Part shown: positions 33,696 to 44,558 of the stretch, piece by piece
Layout: each line of letters starts with the position of its first letter
Numbering within the stretch: position 1 is the first letter of the stretch
Assembly: GCA_036971615.1 (NCBI GenBank)
Contig: JAYKKR010000001.1
Span: 3,782,001-3,846,000, forward strand
Reading direction: 5' to 3'
Length of the DNA: 64,000 nt
Source: Amyloporia xantha
Lineage: Eukaryota; Basidiomycota; Agaricomycetes; Polyporales; Adustoporiaceae
Notes under the pieces: model-generated
What the model was told of the DNA's origin: nothing
The model's input: only the letters and a program-made list of their open reading frames with translations
The model's database searches: none
Position numbers and translations under genes: made by a program

Positions 33696-35157
33696 ATGGC
33701 TGGATCGAATGTGTGCGTATCTCCTGAGAGATCAATATTTGATGCTCCCAATATATATACAAGCCAGGCCCTAAGCCCGCAGTCGGCTGGCTACGGCCCT
33801 CGTTCTGTACAAGGCGACCACAAGATGCAATCCCAGTTTCCCTTAGCGCCACATCCTTCTATACAGTCATGGCATGTTAGCGACATGCAACAGCCGTTCT
33901 CGATGGGATCGTCCCCATCAGGGCATAGTCCGCACCAAGTCGGTCGGCCTTCCACCCGTTGCAACGCCACAGCAGCCATATTCAGTAGGACTGGGTATGT
34001 CAATTCCCTCTCGACGGCAATGGCACCTACCGCGTTCCCGAGCCAGTCGGCATGGATGCGAGCAGATATAAGTCCAGCGCCGTCCCCGAGCAACTATCCA
34101 CCACCTCACCCCATGGCTGTTCCATTTTCTGCCCCACAGTCCTCAGAGGAGTTTGCTACACCAGATCCTTCTGCTCGGCCCGGCTTGGAGGTCGTCCACG
34201 GCTCCCCTGGTGCCGAAACTACAGGGAGTGAATCACCGTCACCGCATCAAGAGAATGCTCAGGCAACGGGAGACAACGACAAGAGGAAACATCCGTGTTG
34301 GATGTGCCATAAGAGTTTCGACAGGTAAATATGACGGCTTGCATAGTTGACAAGCAAGGCTTACAAAATGACCTACTGCAGACCGTCCTACGCTCAAAAA
34401 GGTGAGTACGCACGTCATGGTCTTTCTCCTTCGCCGCCTCAATTTACCGCGTTTTAGCATCTCCTTGTCCATACGGGCGAAAAAGGTGATATTATCGGCG
34501 CACGTGGAATATGGACTTACCTGACAGAGTCTTCCTTTAGCATTCGCGTGCGAGACGTGCGGACGTCGATTCGGGGTATTGTCCAACCTCAATCGGCATG
34601 CCAAGAGATGCGCATCGCGTCCTGTTAATGCGGCGGCGCCTGCTATGATAGCGACGTCCGCCTCTGCCTCCGCCAGTGCTGGCTCTATCTCTGAGGTAGC
34701 TCGAAACGCTGTCGAGGCAGGGCCGTCCAGTGCAGCAGGGCCATCCACTGCGGCGGCACTCCCAGACCCCTCGGCCGACTCCCAGCGGCCGACCCCTAGC
34801 CGCGGCCGTAAAAGAAAGGAAGCTCCAACCACAGATAACAACGCCGTCGCGTCTTCCTCCGCCGCTGATGGGAGGGCCAAGCGCACTCGCCGTGCCCCGT
34901 CCCCGACCCCATGGGTCCCAGACTCCCTCAAGTCGTTCGACTTGACGCTGCCTACGAAGGGTACGCCAGTCCCTCTTTCTCCCGTGCGTCCGTTCCAGGA
35001 CGCAAACGGCCGCGTGGTGGAGGAGCGAGATTCCTTCGACGAGAACGCGTCCCCGACTCCGTATCATCCACAGGGGTGGAAAGGGAAACTCCCTGGGCCT
35101 GGGCTGATGGGCAAGGATGTCGCGAATACGAGTGGTGGTCGCCTTCTGATATTTTAG
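33696..35157 (+). CDS. two-finger C2H2 transcription factor, one-base frame break in finger 1
   Basis: Exons 33696-34324, 34382-34401, 34458-34485 and 34541-35157. The N-terminal 200 residues are disordered (Ser/Pro/Gln/His). Two adjacent C2H2 fingers follow: CWMCHKSFDR, then LKKHLLVHTGEK over three exons, then FACETCGRRFGVLSNLNRHAKRC. The C-terminal part is Ala/Ser-rich with basic clusters (RGRKRKEAP, RAKRTRRAP) that look like nuclear localisation signals. Exon 2 carries one base too many (20 instead of 19): T at 34389 turns the expected PSTLKK into a shifted frame, which would stop at TAA near 34627. Without it the gene sums to 430 residues. It is either an assembly indel or a recent disablement. 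Target genes are unknown; the fingers are of the common fungal type. Confidence 0.75.
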
Positions 35158-35671
35158 TGGCAGGTGCGAAGCGGAGCAAAGTATATTTTTGGTTCTATGT
35201 AACTTGCGCAAGATTCAAACGGTGTTCTTGGTAAGCATCTTCGATTGTGATGGCGCGTGGTGAGTCGTTCTTCTGATGCCCTCCACTACGCGACAGGCGA
35301 TGCTGATGTGTTGCTTGGGCCGCCTATCTACGACAGATTTATTTTATATGAAGAACTGTAATCCCCGATATACATATTGCAACGAATGCTTCTCCTCACG
35401 GCAACTGGAAACACGGCAGTTGGAATTAAATTTCAATTAGACATAACTTAATCGTACCGCTATATAACTACTGCAGCCGCGCAATCTCTATACAGTCGTC
35501 AACTTATTGCACCTGACTTATGCTTATACGATTCAGGGCAGGCGGTGGCATTGAGAATTCATAGGAGAGTATTCACGAATAGGTTTTGGATTTTGATAAT
35601 ATATGCAGACCTCAGTTCAAACTGAATTGACGCGTCCAGCAATGCTAAATATAGTCTCGCATTATTCTACA
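35158..35671. other. short intergenic stretch between convergent genes
   Basis: AT-rich 3' flanks of the convergent C2H2 and GH71/99-like genes. No feature recognised. Confidence 0.5.
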
Positions 35672-38600
35672 TTATCTCATGTGTTTCTTCCACAAGTTTG
35701 CACCGGCTGGATAAGTCCGATAAGATGACAAAAGGAGAGTAGATGATCGGTCAGTACGAACATTTGGTGGATGTGTGGTAACTGGACTTACTTTGGGTTA
35801 TGTTCTGCAGTTGCGCCTCACCCTGGTGTAATAGACCTGAGGCAGTAGAGGTCGATTGCCTGATAGGTGGCTGCGAAACGCCCGTGTGTGGATAAGACCC
35901 GGGTCGAGGGGGAGGTGGCGGTGGCGGACCACTCGGATATGGCCCGCCATACGCACTCGCGGGGCCTGCACTGGGTGTGGGAAATTCGACCGGACCTATC
36001 AGAAGGGATACGTCAGTTGGGCAGGGATCGACAAGCATATAGCTGCTTACGTGGCGGTGGTCCTCCAGGCGGACGCGGATAATAGGTTGCATAAGGCGCC
36101 GGATAGTGCGACTGGGGCTCTGCCTGGGATCCGAAAGGTGGCATCGAAGATGGACCATGTGAGTAGGGACCCTGTGGCTGACCAGAATTTCCGAAGGAAT
36201 TCTCCTGCGGCAATTGAGGATACGCTTGCGGGAAGTGTACAGGATATTGCTGCGACGGGAACGGATGGTGTTGTGGAGCGTGAGGGGATGGAGGCATTGG
36301 AGGAGAACCATGACCATAGTACGATGAAGGTGGCGTGCCGGCTGTGGTACCAGGGTATCCTATTCCGTGCTGTGAATTGTGCGGCTGAGAGGGCGAGGGA
36401 CGAGATATGGATGATCGCGATGGGAGTGGAGGTGGTGGTGATACCGGCGTATATCGAGGCTCATAACCAGCGGAATACGAGTTATGTGCACGATGAGAAG
36501 GGTCTGAGTAAGCGGCCCACTCGGATGAAGGCCGCGGATATTGCGACCAGGGTTGTGGCGCAGAACCCGAGGGCGACCACTCTGAACGATAGTCAGGAAG
36601 AGGCGATTGAGCCGGGCTAATACGAGTGGCACCAGTTGCTTGCGCAGACAGTGTTTCAAACTTGGAGTCAGAAATAGTCGATTGTCGGTCAAACGTATCT
36701 ACCAGAGAATCGACCTGAGATGGCGGCGCTCGGAATTCATTAGATGCAGCAGATGGACCGCCAGTAGTCGGACGGGAGCCTCGATTGACTGGAGGTGGGA
36801 CTGACGAAGATGAAGATGACGATGACGAGGAACTCGAAGACTCGAGTGATGACGTCGACATGCTGTGAGGACGCGTAGACGGGGGTGGTAAAGGAGGACC
36901 ACCACTTCGCGCATTGCTTGACCCGGCGGCTGTGCTGGGTAAAACCACCGAGTCTTCCGCCTCCAGTGAATACGGAGGAGGGGGCACTTCGTCCGCGGTA
37001 TTATTTCCCGGTGACTTTTCCTGTAGTCCGTCGTAGGATTGCCATTTATCACCTTCAGACCCTGATGGACCATTCCCTTTGTTACTCTCATATTTAGGCC
37101 GCGTTGACCAATAATCTTGTAGCTCTTTGACTGGGAATGAGTCATGCATCATTCGTTCACCGCGGAGGCTTTCTCCAGCAAAGCCACATATACGCATATA
37201 CCTATGCGTACAACTCCAGAATAAGATGAGAGATGATAGCAGACAGATAGATGATCCTTACCAATCTGGGGGTAGATCGTAGCCATCTTCATCAAGCGCC
37301 ATGAATTTATGCGTTTCTAGTGTAGGCAGCTGACTTTTGTGAGAGACGATGGGTAAGTACGCTGTCCCCTCATCATATCTACGAATGAATATCATCCGTG
37401 ATCAATCAACAACCAGCGACAGTTTCGACGGAACTTACTCATCCCACATAGCGCCGTATATAGTACGCACTCCGTGCCTGCGAACGTTGACCAGCTGTCT
37501 CCACATAAACCTACCACCTTGGCGTGGCGCATCGTTCCAGCCCCATTTACCTTCAGAGAGGTTATGGCCCTATGATTCGATTTTCAAACATAAACATGAT
37601 GACATATCTTTTTATCCAGCAGGAAGACTCACAGAACCGCCCGGAAATATGACAGGAATGTAATCTATCTTTCTCACTCCCGTCCTGTTCTGTTCCCAGA
37701 GTCTGTTTCTCTCATTTATCAAATCAATATCACCTTTGATTTTCTCTTGTTCGAACCGGTCAGCTGTCTCCTCGTTATGGTACCTCCCAATTGTCCAAGG
37801 AGAAATCGCATCGAATGCCTCCAACCAGACATTGACAAACTCTGGGTTGGTGTCCGCATCGCTCACGGACGTACGCCAGTGGGCAGGCGTACCTGCCATG
37901 ATGTACGCGCCTCCGGGAGTATTGTTCCGGACGAATGCTGCAATAGCACGGACAGTGGCAGGATCGTGACGGGAGTCTGCAAATCCAAAGCCCCAGAATG
38001 TAACCACAGCTTTTCCGCGTTCTCGGAGGTAGTTGGGACTGTCTAAAACGCCTTTGTCGTGGATCAGGTGCATCCAGTCATGCTCAATCACTCTTTGTAT
38101 ACGTTCAGGAGCTACTCCTGAAACATCATACCTGCAATCACATTGAGCATCGATGCAACGAGTCAAGTGGCAGGATACATGCATGATAGCAAAGACTCGG
38201 CCTTCTTTCTCAGCCGCCTCTCTAACACGGTCACCCACTTCATCGCGCTGGTTCCGTATGGCCTCATTTCCCAGCCTCCAGGTCGGTCTGACCCGCGAAT
38301 CGCTGCAAGAAGGCTCCATCCACGCCGTGCTCCGCCATCCAGTGGAAATGCCTCTGCACAGTCTTTGGATGACGCGAGGAGAAAAGGAAGGCTTGTTCAC
38401 CTGTGGGATATTTAACACCCGGTGCGGGATATAGCTCAGAGGGTGAGTATTCAGAAAGATCCGGCCAGAGATCTGTATTGGGTCGCCCGCCATCAGGTAT
38501 GGGGTAATTGAACCAGTGAAGCCAGCCATGATAACCAGGGTCGAGTGGTGGTCCATCCCCCGGACATGTGAACCAGCCCTGGTACCCAACCATGAACTTG

Positions 38601-38716
38601 TCTTGAATCGTCGAAGGATCTGCCAGTGCCAGCTTCAGGCTTCGACCTTGGCTTGACACAGATCTAGATAAGGAGGCCATGGCTGTAATGGTGGACACAA
38701 TATGTAGGACTTTCAC
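35672..38716 (-). CDS. secreted GH71/GH99-like protein with long Pro/Ser-rich tail
   Basis: Exons in transcript order: 38716-38183, 38131-37633, 37569-37439, 37378-37262, 37201-36051, 35995-35792, 35706-35672; 889 residues when one extra A in the AAA at 38267-38269 is ignored. Residues 1 to about 24 look like a signal peptide (MKVLHIVSTITAMASLS). The catalytic-type part follows: FMVGYQGWFTCPGDGPP, HWFNYPIPDGGRP, HGVDGAFLQRFAG, IMYDVSGV, WMHLIHDKGVLDS, KAVVTFWGFGFAD. I know it as a GH71/GH99-like (xylosidase/arabinosidase-annotated) domain; substrate is not known. After about residue 430 a conserved-looking linker (ELQDYWSTRPKYE) leads to about 370 disordered residues with PPPPY, a run of 13 Ser and Pro repeats. 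Intron 1 (38182-38132) is GC-AG. The last 35-nt exon is inferred only from splice signals. Confidence 0.8.
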
Positions 38717-40193
38717 GGCGAATCACGGTGAGGATGAAGGTGAAGTGAAAGACGACAGATACTAGTAGAAGTTAGCAGTAAGACGTTCGTAGTGATCCAG
38801 TCAAAGGCAGCACCAGCCTGGGACAGTGGGAGCCCAGCCTGCGCCGGAGTCGGCGTGACGTCGCTGCGCACAACCAACTGCGCATGATCATCAAGCAGGA
38901 TATCCAGTCGTTGCATAAGTAGCCTTCACCGTGTATCTGAGCACAGAGCAGTCACTCGTCGGCGGTCACTCATACGCAATGTTCGGATCCTGTAAATGTG
39001 TGCTATTACAGGCACATGTACAGACTGCGACATATATCCAGATATCCTGAGCCTGTAAAGGTCGAAGAAAGAATCTACTCTGTTCACAGGAGACAGTCAC
39101 TGTGTCCACGCTACATCGATAAACCCACAGTGACGAGTACAGTGGTGCAAAATAGCTTTGTATGAAACGATTAATATATCTTTCGGAGATTATAGAAACC
39201 GAATAGGTGACGCGTAATCAGCCGCAAGAGCGACTGTGGACCTCCCTAGCTTTAATAACACATATTCCTATGTCGATGAGAGACAATTATCACGAGTTCC
39301 CAGGGCAGTGATGATCATGAGTTTGGTCTACCATCTGGAGAAAAGACGCACAATTGCTCCGCATTCTAGCTGTGGAAACGTGTCTAGAGGGATAGGGTAG
39401 AAGTGAATAGGACCTTGACCCTTTGCTGCATCAGTATCCTCTTGTCAGGATTCAGAAGTGCATGCGCCGCCAGACGTACTGTTCACCATATGTATGTCTG
39501 CACCGTCCCCGGCGAACTGTAAAGACACGAACAGTCGGCCGTTGTATGCAGCGGCCACTCTAAGGGGTAGTCATAAGTAGTGAACATCTCAGAAGATCCA
39601 TGAGATATTCACCTGTCAATTTAAAACACGCATAGGATATGATGCGAAAGGTGACGACGGTCTTGCACCTGGCAATTCCTAAAGATGGAGAATTTGATCT
39701 TTCTGCTCAGACCAGCGCCGCAACTACATCCTCACTACAAATGAGCGAGAAACGCATGTAGTCGGGTGCTGGGAATATGAGGCAACACGATGTTCGAAGT
39801 GCACGCCAGTCCACCGAGTCCCAAAATCCGGCGTGTATTTAGCACTGGAACATGGCGTGCAAGCACTGCACAGTCAATAAGGACGGTGTGAAATTGTCCT
39901 GGATATAGCGGGATAGCTTCGCTACAAGATTTGCATCAGCATTCGAGGATTGAAACGTTGAAAGATGAAAGTTGAATTTATATCAAGGGACGTTGGTAGA
40001 CTTCAAGCCGAGACGAAGAGCATGTGAAAGAAAGTGGCGCTGCACGGTACGAATCCCGTGACTAGCGCGACGCGACAATCGCGTACACAGTAACAAACAT
40101 CGCTTCCTTCTCCCCGAAACTACTGCAATTCAACACTCCAAGTTCAATTGAAACGCGCGGTCACTTTCTTTCTGAGGGTCAATTCTTCTTGCG
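38717..40193. other. 1.5-kb divergent promoter region
   Basis: It lies between the starts of the GH71/99-like gene and APC11. No ORF with motifs. A small stem near 40043-40060 (CACGG / CCGTG around TACGAATC) looks like a tRNA T arm, but no box A or remaining tRNA structure supports it. Confidence 0.5.
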
Positions 40194-40606
40194 ATGAAAG
40201 TAGTTATCAAGAACTGGCACGCCATTGCTCAGTGGCGGTGGGATACTGGCTCCTCCGATGCAGACGACGACGGTGAGGGCGACGTCTGTGGTATCTGTCG
40301 TGTCCCTTATGAGGGCTGCTGTCCCTCCTGCAAGATGCCTGGAGATGACTGTCCGTTGAGTATGTAAGCTTTTTCGACGCAAGATCCTTTATTGACGCCG
40401 ATGGTAGTATGGGGAGAATGTAGTCATGTATTTCACATGCACTGTCTACTGCAGTGGATAGGAACAGCGGCATCCAAACAACAATGCCCGATGGACAGAA
40501 GACAATGGGGTAAGCGTTCATCATGGTTCTTGCACACAAGTGTTAGCTCATGTTATGTGACACAATAGTGACTGCCGAACGGAAGGTGGACAAAACCGGT
40601 CGATGA
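40194..40606 (+). CDS. APC11: anaphase-promoting complex subunit 11 (RING-H2)
   Basis: Exons 40194-40359, 40408-40509 and 40569-40606; 101 residues, within the family size of about 85-165. The protein begins MKVVIKNWHAIAQWRWDTG, the hallmark of APC11, and its RING-H2 is complete: CGICRVPYEGCCPSCKMPG, DDCPLIWGECSHVFHMHCLL, then QQCPMDRRQW. APC11 is the catalytic RING subunit that, with the cullin APC2, brings the E2 to mitotic substrates. Both introns are short GT/AG introns and were required to restore the finger. An acidic insert (SSDADDDGEGD) sits before the first Cys. Confidence 0.95.
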
Positions 40607-41118
40607 TGGTGGCTTATACCCAGAGTTTCCTCAAGTTATTGTATTGCTCCTAAACATCATGTAATATAACATGTATCCATATGCCTCATACCATCTACGA
40701 TCCTCGGTTTTATTTCCATTGCATATCATGACTTCTCAATCCGTGTTCTTCCCTCTTCAATGGACACAAGACAGATTTATTGCGCGCCCTCATACTTGGT
40801 CAATATGGAAGGAATGGTGGGATGTGCACGTTTTCGACGGATCGTACGATGGATACGGTACGTCCTCAGCCTTGCCTCGGATTGGCTAATTCTAGTAATA
40901 GAGCACGATCCGAGCTACAACAAGCAACAAGAACAAATCTCAGCTTGACTCGGTGGGACCCATCGTGCGAGACATTCTGTTATGCATCACTCGACTTTAC
41001 AAAGCAGTTGCGCGAAAATGAAGATGACCATGGCACGACTCTTCTGGTCGAAACCACGGTAGTCCAAAATAACACTGGGATGCACATTCACTGAATCATG
41101 TTATTACGCCAAGAGGAC
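40607..41118. other. intergenic, nothing recognisable
   Basis: APC11 3' flank with short ORFs only, up to the target-site duplication of the foldback element. Confidence 0.5.
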
Positions 41119-41587
41119 TGGATCTTCTAGTCTCGGAACCAGCCGTTCGGAGCGTGGAGCGGATTCGAAAATCCGGGTGATTCCACGCTCCTGAACGTCT
41201 GGTGCATTTACCCCCGTGACTCCTGGGACGGTGACCTGCGTGACCCATGCCCTGCATGCACACCCTGCTGAGAGCAGTAAGAAATTCAAAGTCATGTATT
41301 TATTGCATAGTTTACACATTTATTTCCTGGTCTAGAACAGAAATAGAGAAAACAATGCCATCTATACATCTCTCAGTCACGAAGTGCTTGAGCACTGAGC
41401 GCCGAGCGCCGAGCGCCTAGCTTGTCACCCGCAGTGCTCGTAGGTGCGCGCGCAGTGTGAGGGTCACGCAGGTCACCGTCCCAGGAGTCACGGGGGTAAA
41501 TGCACCAGACGTTCAGGAGCGTGGAATCACCCGGATTTTCGAATCCGCTCCACGCTCCGAACGGCTGGTTCCGAGACTATGGATCTT
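41119..41587. mobile_element. foldback/MITE-like element with 119-bp perfect terminal inverted repeats and 8-bp target duplication
   Basis: The left arm (41128-41246) and right arm (41461-41579) are identical reverse complements over 119 bases, separated by a 214-base spacer. The element is flanked by an 8-bp direct repeat TGGATCTT (41119-41126 and 41580-41587), with a single C (41127) between left repeat and arm. The arms begin TAGTCTCGGAACC. Eight-base target duplications and ends starting with TA/CA are typical of hAT transposons, so this is probably a non-autonomous hAT-type foldback element; that assignment is inference. The spacer contains three tandem copies of GAGCGCC (41397-41417). 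No transposase is encoded. It sits 82 bases beyond the stop of the P-loop kinase. Confidence 0.85.
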
Positions 41588-41668
41588 TCAATTACTCTTG
41601 TCGGTTCAACGATATTCTCCCGCAGAAAACGGCCATCTAGAAGTACATAGCACATCAGCCTCTATCAA

Positions 41669-42462
41669 TTAGGTGCGTAATTGAGGCTCACTCGGAGCAT
41701 CGTTCTCTCGTGATCTCCATACAGCCTCATTGTAATCTTTGGCCACGCCACTCTGGACGTGCCGTGCGACCAGACGCCTTTCGGCCTCTTCCTCGCCGAT
41801 ATCTAACCACCATCGTTCATCCAGCATTTCTGCCGCGGTCCGCCAAGGAGGGATACCGAGGAAGGTATATAGACCTTCAATAAGCACCAACCGGTGGTAC
41901 GGATAGACTGCCACGGCACGGGGCGTGGGATCTTTCAGGGCATGGTCAAAGGATGGTGCGTATACCACGTCCGCTTCATCAACCTCGGGAGCAGTAGGCG
42001 GACGGTGTGGCTGATGGAGTGCGCGGACGAAATCCACATAGGCATCTCCATCAAATGTCCAGTGCGCCCCTCGTCGGTCATGCGCCAGCTTGGGATCTGG
42101 GAAGGTATCCAGCTGCGAGCGCGAGAGATGCCAACCATCGAGCCCTATCAGCACGGCTATGTTTCCCCTTCTACCATTATCATTAGAGGAGGGATTCGAT
42201 TCGCGACTATCAGGCACGATACCCTCGTCTCCGAAAGTCTCATTGACGCGATCTACGATCTTCTGCGCAAGAGTTGACTTTCCTGACGCAGGCACTCCAG
42301 AAAGTCCAACGAGAATGCGCGATGTGGATGGCGTCCTGTGTGACAGTGTTGAATATCAGGCGATCGAGAGGTCGGTACCACTGCATGCAGAATGAAGCTT
42401 TGGGCTCACGAGCGTATGCGTTGGACAAGGATGCGTGCAAGTTCCTTTGCTTGCTCGTCCAT
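41669..42462 (-). CDS. P-loop uridine-kinase-like / YFH7-type kinase
   Basis: Exons in transcript order: 42462-42410 and 42335-41669; 239 residues. The Walker A motif is GVPASGKST near residue 30. It is followed by a substrate-site block DGWHLSR, then RRGAHWTFDGDAYVDF, a Walker-B-like LVLIEGLYTFLG and an LID-type segment EEEAERRLVARHV. The block order matches the phosphoribulokinase/uridine kinase superfamily, branch of yeast YFH7 and fission yeast uridine-kinase-like proteins. The true substrate of this branch is not established, so I give no gene name. The foldback element lies close to the 3' end and may affect its polyadenylation region. The GT25 gene lies upstream on the same strand (about 355 bases of plain spacer). 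Confidence 0.85.
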
Positions 42463-42817
42463 AATACTTTAGAGTGCGCAGAGAACAAAGACTACAGTCA
42501 TTTCACAAGGATTCCGGCTCAAACGCGAGAGCACGTGATACACATCCGTTCCTGCTCTCCGCTTACAATCGCAGCGTCCAATTTCCAGACGACTCAAGTC
42601 TCAACATTATTCATGGCGTCATGCGGGAAGCCTGAGGTCGAAATCGCTAATTTTGTGTTGCTGGATTACGGTTACCACATATCACTATTGCATGAAATAC
42701 TGGTACCACTACTCTCGAAATTCAGACTGGAACAAATTACAGGAACACGAGAATTCTGCGACCCACCAACCCCTAAGAATCATAATGGGCTCTAACATCG
42801 AAGCAAGGCCATCTGTA

Positions 42818-44306
42818 TCAACTGCCGAACACACCATTCTCCAAGTGTTCTCTCCACGCGCTGCCGATCCCGCTTCCACCCGAGTCGATATCACTCTCTG
42901 CGACCTTTCGCTGAACAATCAGACTGGGCACCACGGAGAAGGCCTTCAGCCGTCCACTCTGGACGAGCCAAGCTAGTGCCTGATCAATAGCTCGGGAGTA
43001 CGCAAACGGAGGATGGCGTAGATGCAGCAGCAGACGACGGGCCCCTGTGCGCGTGAGGGCATATGCATGAGTGCACTTGGGAGCGAAGGACGGATGAAGG
43101 GCGGTCTTCGACTTGCTTTGCGAGTTCACGGGCAAATGAAGCGATGTGAGTGCGGGGTAATAGCTCTCGTTCGACCAGCAATGACCTGGGATGATTATAC
43201 GCAATCAGACCAGTACAACCACACTGGGTTGAATAAGCGTATGCTCACCCAAGAAGACAATATCCCACTCGGCAGGCAATGCACCCCAGATTTCTTGAAG
43301 CTTCCCGTGAATATCGCGCTCCATATCAATATCGTCCTCCAGTATGATGCCAACGTTATTAGCAGTGTAGGAGTCTTCCACTTCCATGGAAGCGTTATTT
43401 ATTCGTTGGGCAGGAGTAAATGCTGGGGGAACATCGCTGTTAGCAATCCGTCGAATGACCTCTAGATGAGACATCCAGCAGGCGACTTTAGCCGGTGTCA
43501 AGGTCATGTAAGCAGGGAGAGAGGGCACATATTCTGGACCCTGAGATCCGATTACCAGTTGCACAAGTGAGAGGTGAAAGATCAGGTCCAAAAGTAATTG
43601 AGGGATCAGATGAGCCGACTTGAAGGTGGTGAGGGTGATAGGGGGGTCCGTCGCCTTGTTCATCTGAGGACAGCGTTGGAAACGTCTCTGGGGCTATATA
43701 GTGTGGATCCGGATCTTCAGACAGTGATGTCCATAGGCCCGAACCTGCTAGATCCAGAGCATCCGTCGAGCGCGAAAGAGCATCAAGATCAGAATCGTCT
43801 GGCCAGTCAAATTGTTGCCCAAGTTCATCCTGGACTTGTGACTCGTGCACTATTCGCCGGATATTGCGCACATCAGCAAGGACCTTCGATATAACTTGAT
43901 CCTCGGACTGCACCGCACGGACGTAAGTCCACTGCAAAGCCAGAGCTTGCTTCAATCGTTCCATAGTCGCGCGCCTGTCAGTCCGGTGAGCAAGCGAAAG
44001 AACATATATTTCTGATGCAATTCCAAGGGTGCTGTTGTCGTAAGGCAGTATGGCGTTGTCATCGAGTCGCGATGCTCCTGAATAGTGAGAGACGTCTGGC
44101 AGGATCGACTCCTTGGCATAGTTGGGAGGTCCTCCCAGAAGGGAGCTTTGCGAAAAATGAAGATCAATTTCCCAGAATAATACTGGGGCAGACAATCCGA
44201 AGCTCAGGGGACCAGAACCAAAGAACATCCAAAACGACGAGAAGAGCACGATGATCAGTGTTGCGAATGACATCAGCAGCTGGCGTCGCAAATAAAACGC
44301 CATCAA
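42818..44306 (-). CDS. glycosyltransferase family 25 type II membrane protein
   Basis: Exons in transcript order: 44306-43620, 43540-43249, 43185-42818; 448 residues. A single N-terminal membrane anchor (LLMSFATLIIVLFSSFWMFF) precedes a stem. The GT25 fold starts with EIYVLSLAHRTDRRATMERL, and the donor-site part is KVACWMSHLEVIRR followed by the acidic motif GIILEDDIDMERDI. The third exon continues with HAYALTRTGARRLLLHL and AIDQALAWLV. This order (start block, serine-histidine region, EDD, then a late DQ) is typical of GT25 enzymes. Donor and acceptor in basidiomycetes are not known. The likely location is Golgi/ER. The start is Met1 or Met2. It is divergent from the MYND gene, with 252 bases between starts. 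Confidence 0.85.
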
Positions 44307-44558
44307 ATGAGATCTGGAACAACAAAAGGGCGACTGTGCGTCCAGAGGCTTTCCCAGTGTGAGAGCTCAACGTAAGAAAAGTAAGAAAAGAGTCCTGACA
44401 GAGAGAAGAGTGAGCGCTAGTGAGCGCTGTCGACCGTGACGACCCGACGCGTCGTGTCACATCCTGCTTGTCGATCTGATCGTGACTGGACCTCGTAAGA
44501 ATCGCCACTCAGTCATATTACCATCGTCCTACTTGTCTTCCACCGGACCACTACAGCC

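Noticed and set aside
35856..36620. Plus-strand ORF of 254 codons
   Set aside because: Antisense to the disordered Pro/Ser-rich tail of the GH71/99-like gene; its length comes from biased composition.
40043..40060. Box-B/T-arm-like stem (CACGG...CCGTG)
   Set aside because: B box has a mismatch, loop length is wrong and there is no A box or acceptor stem, so no tRNA is called.
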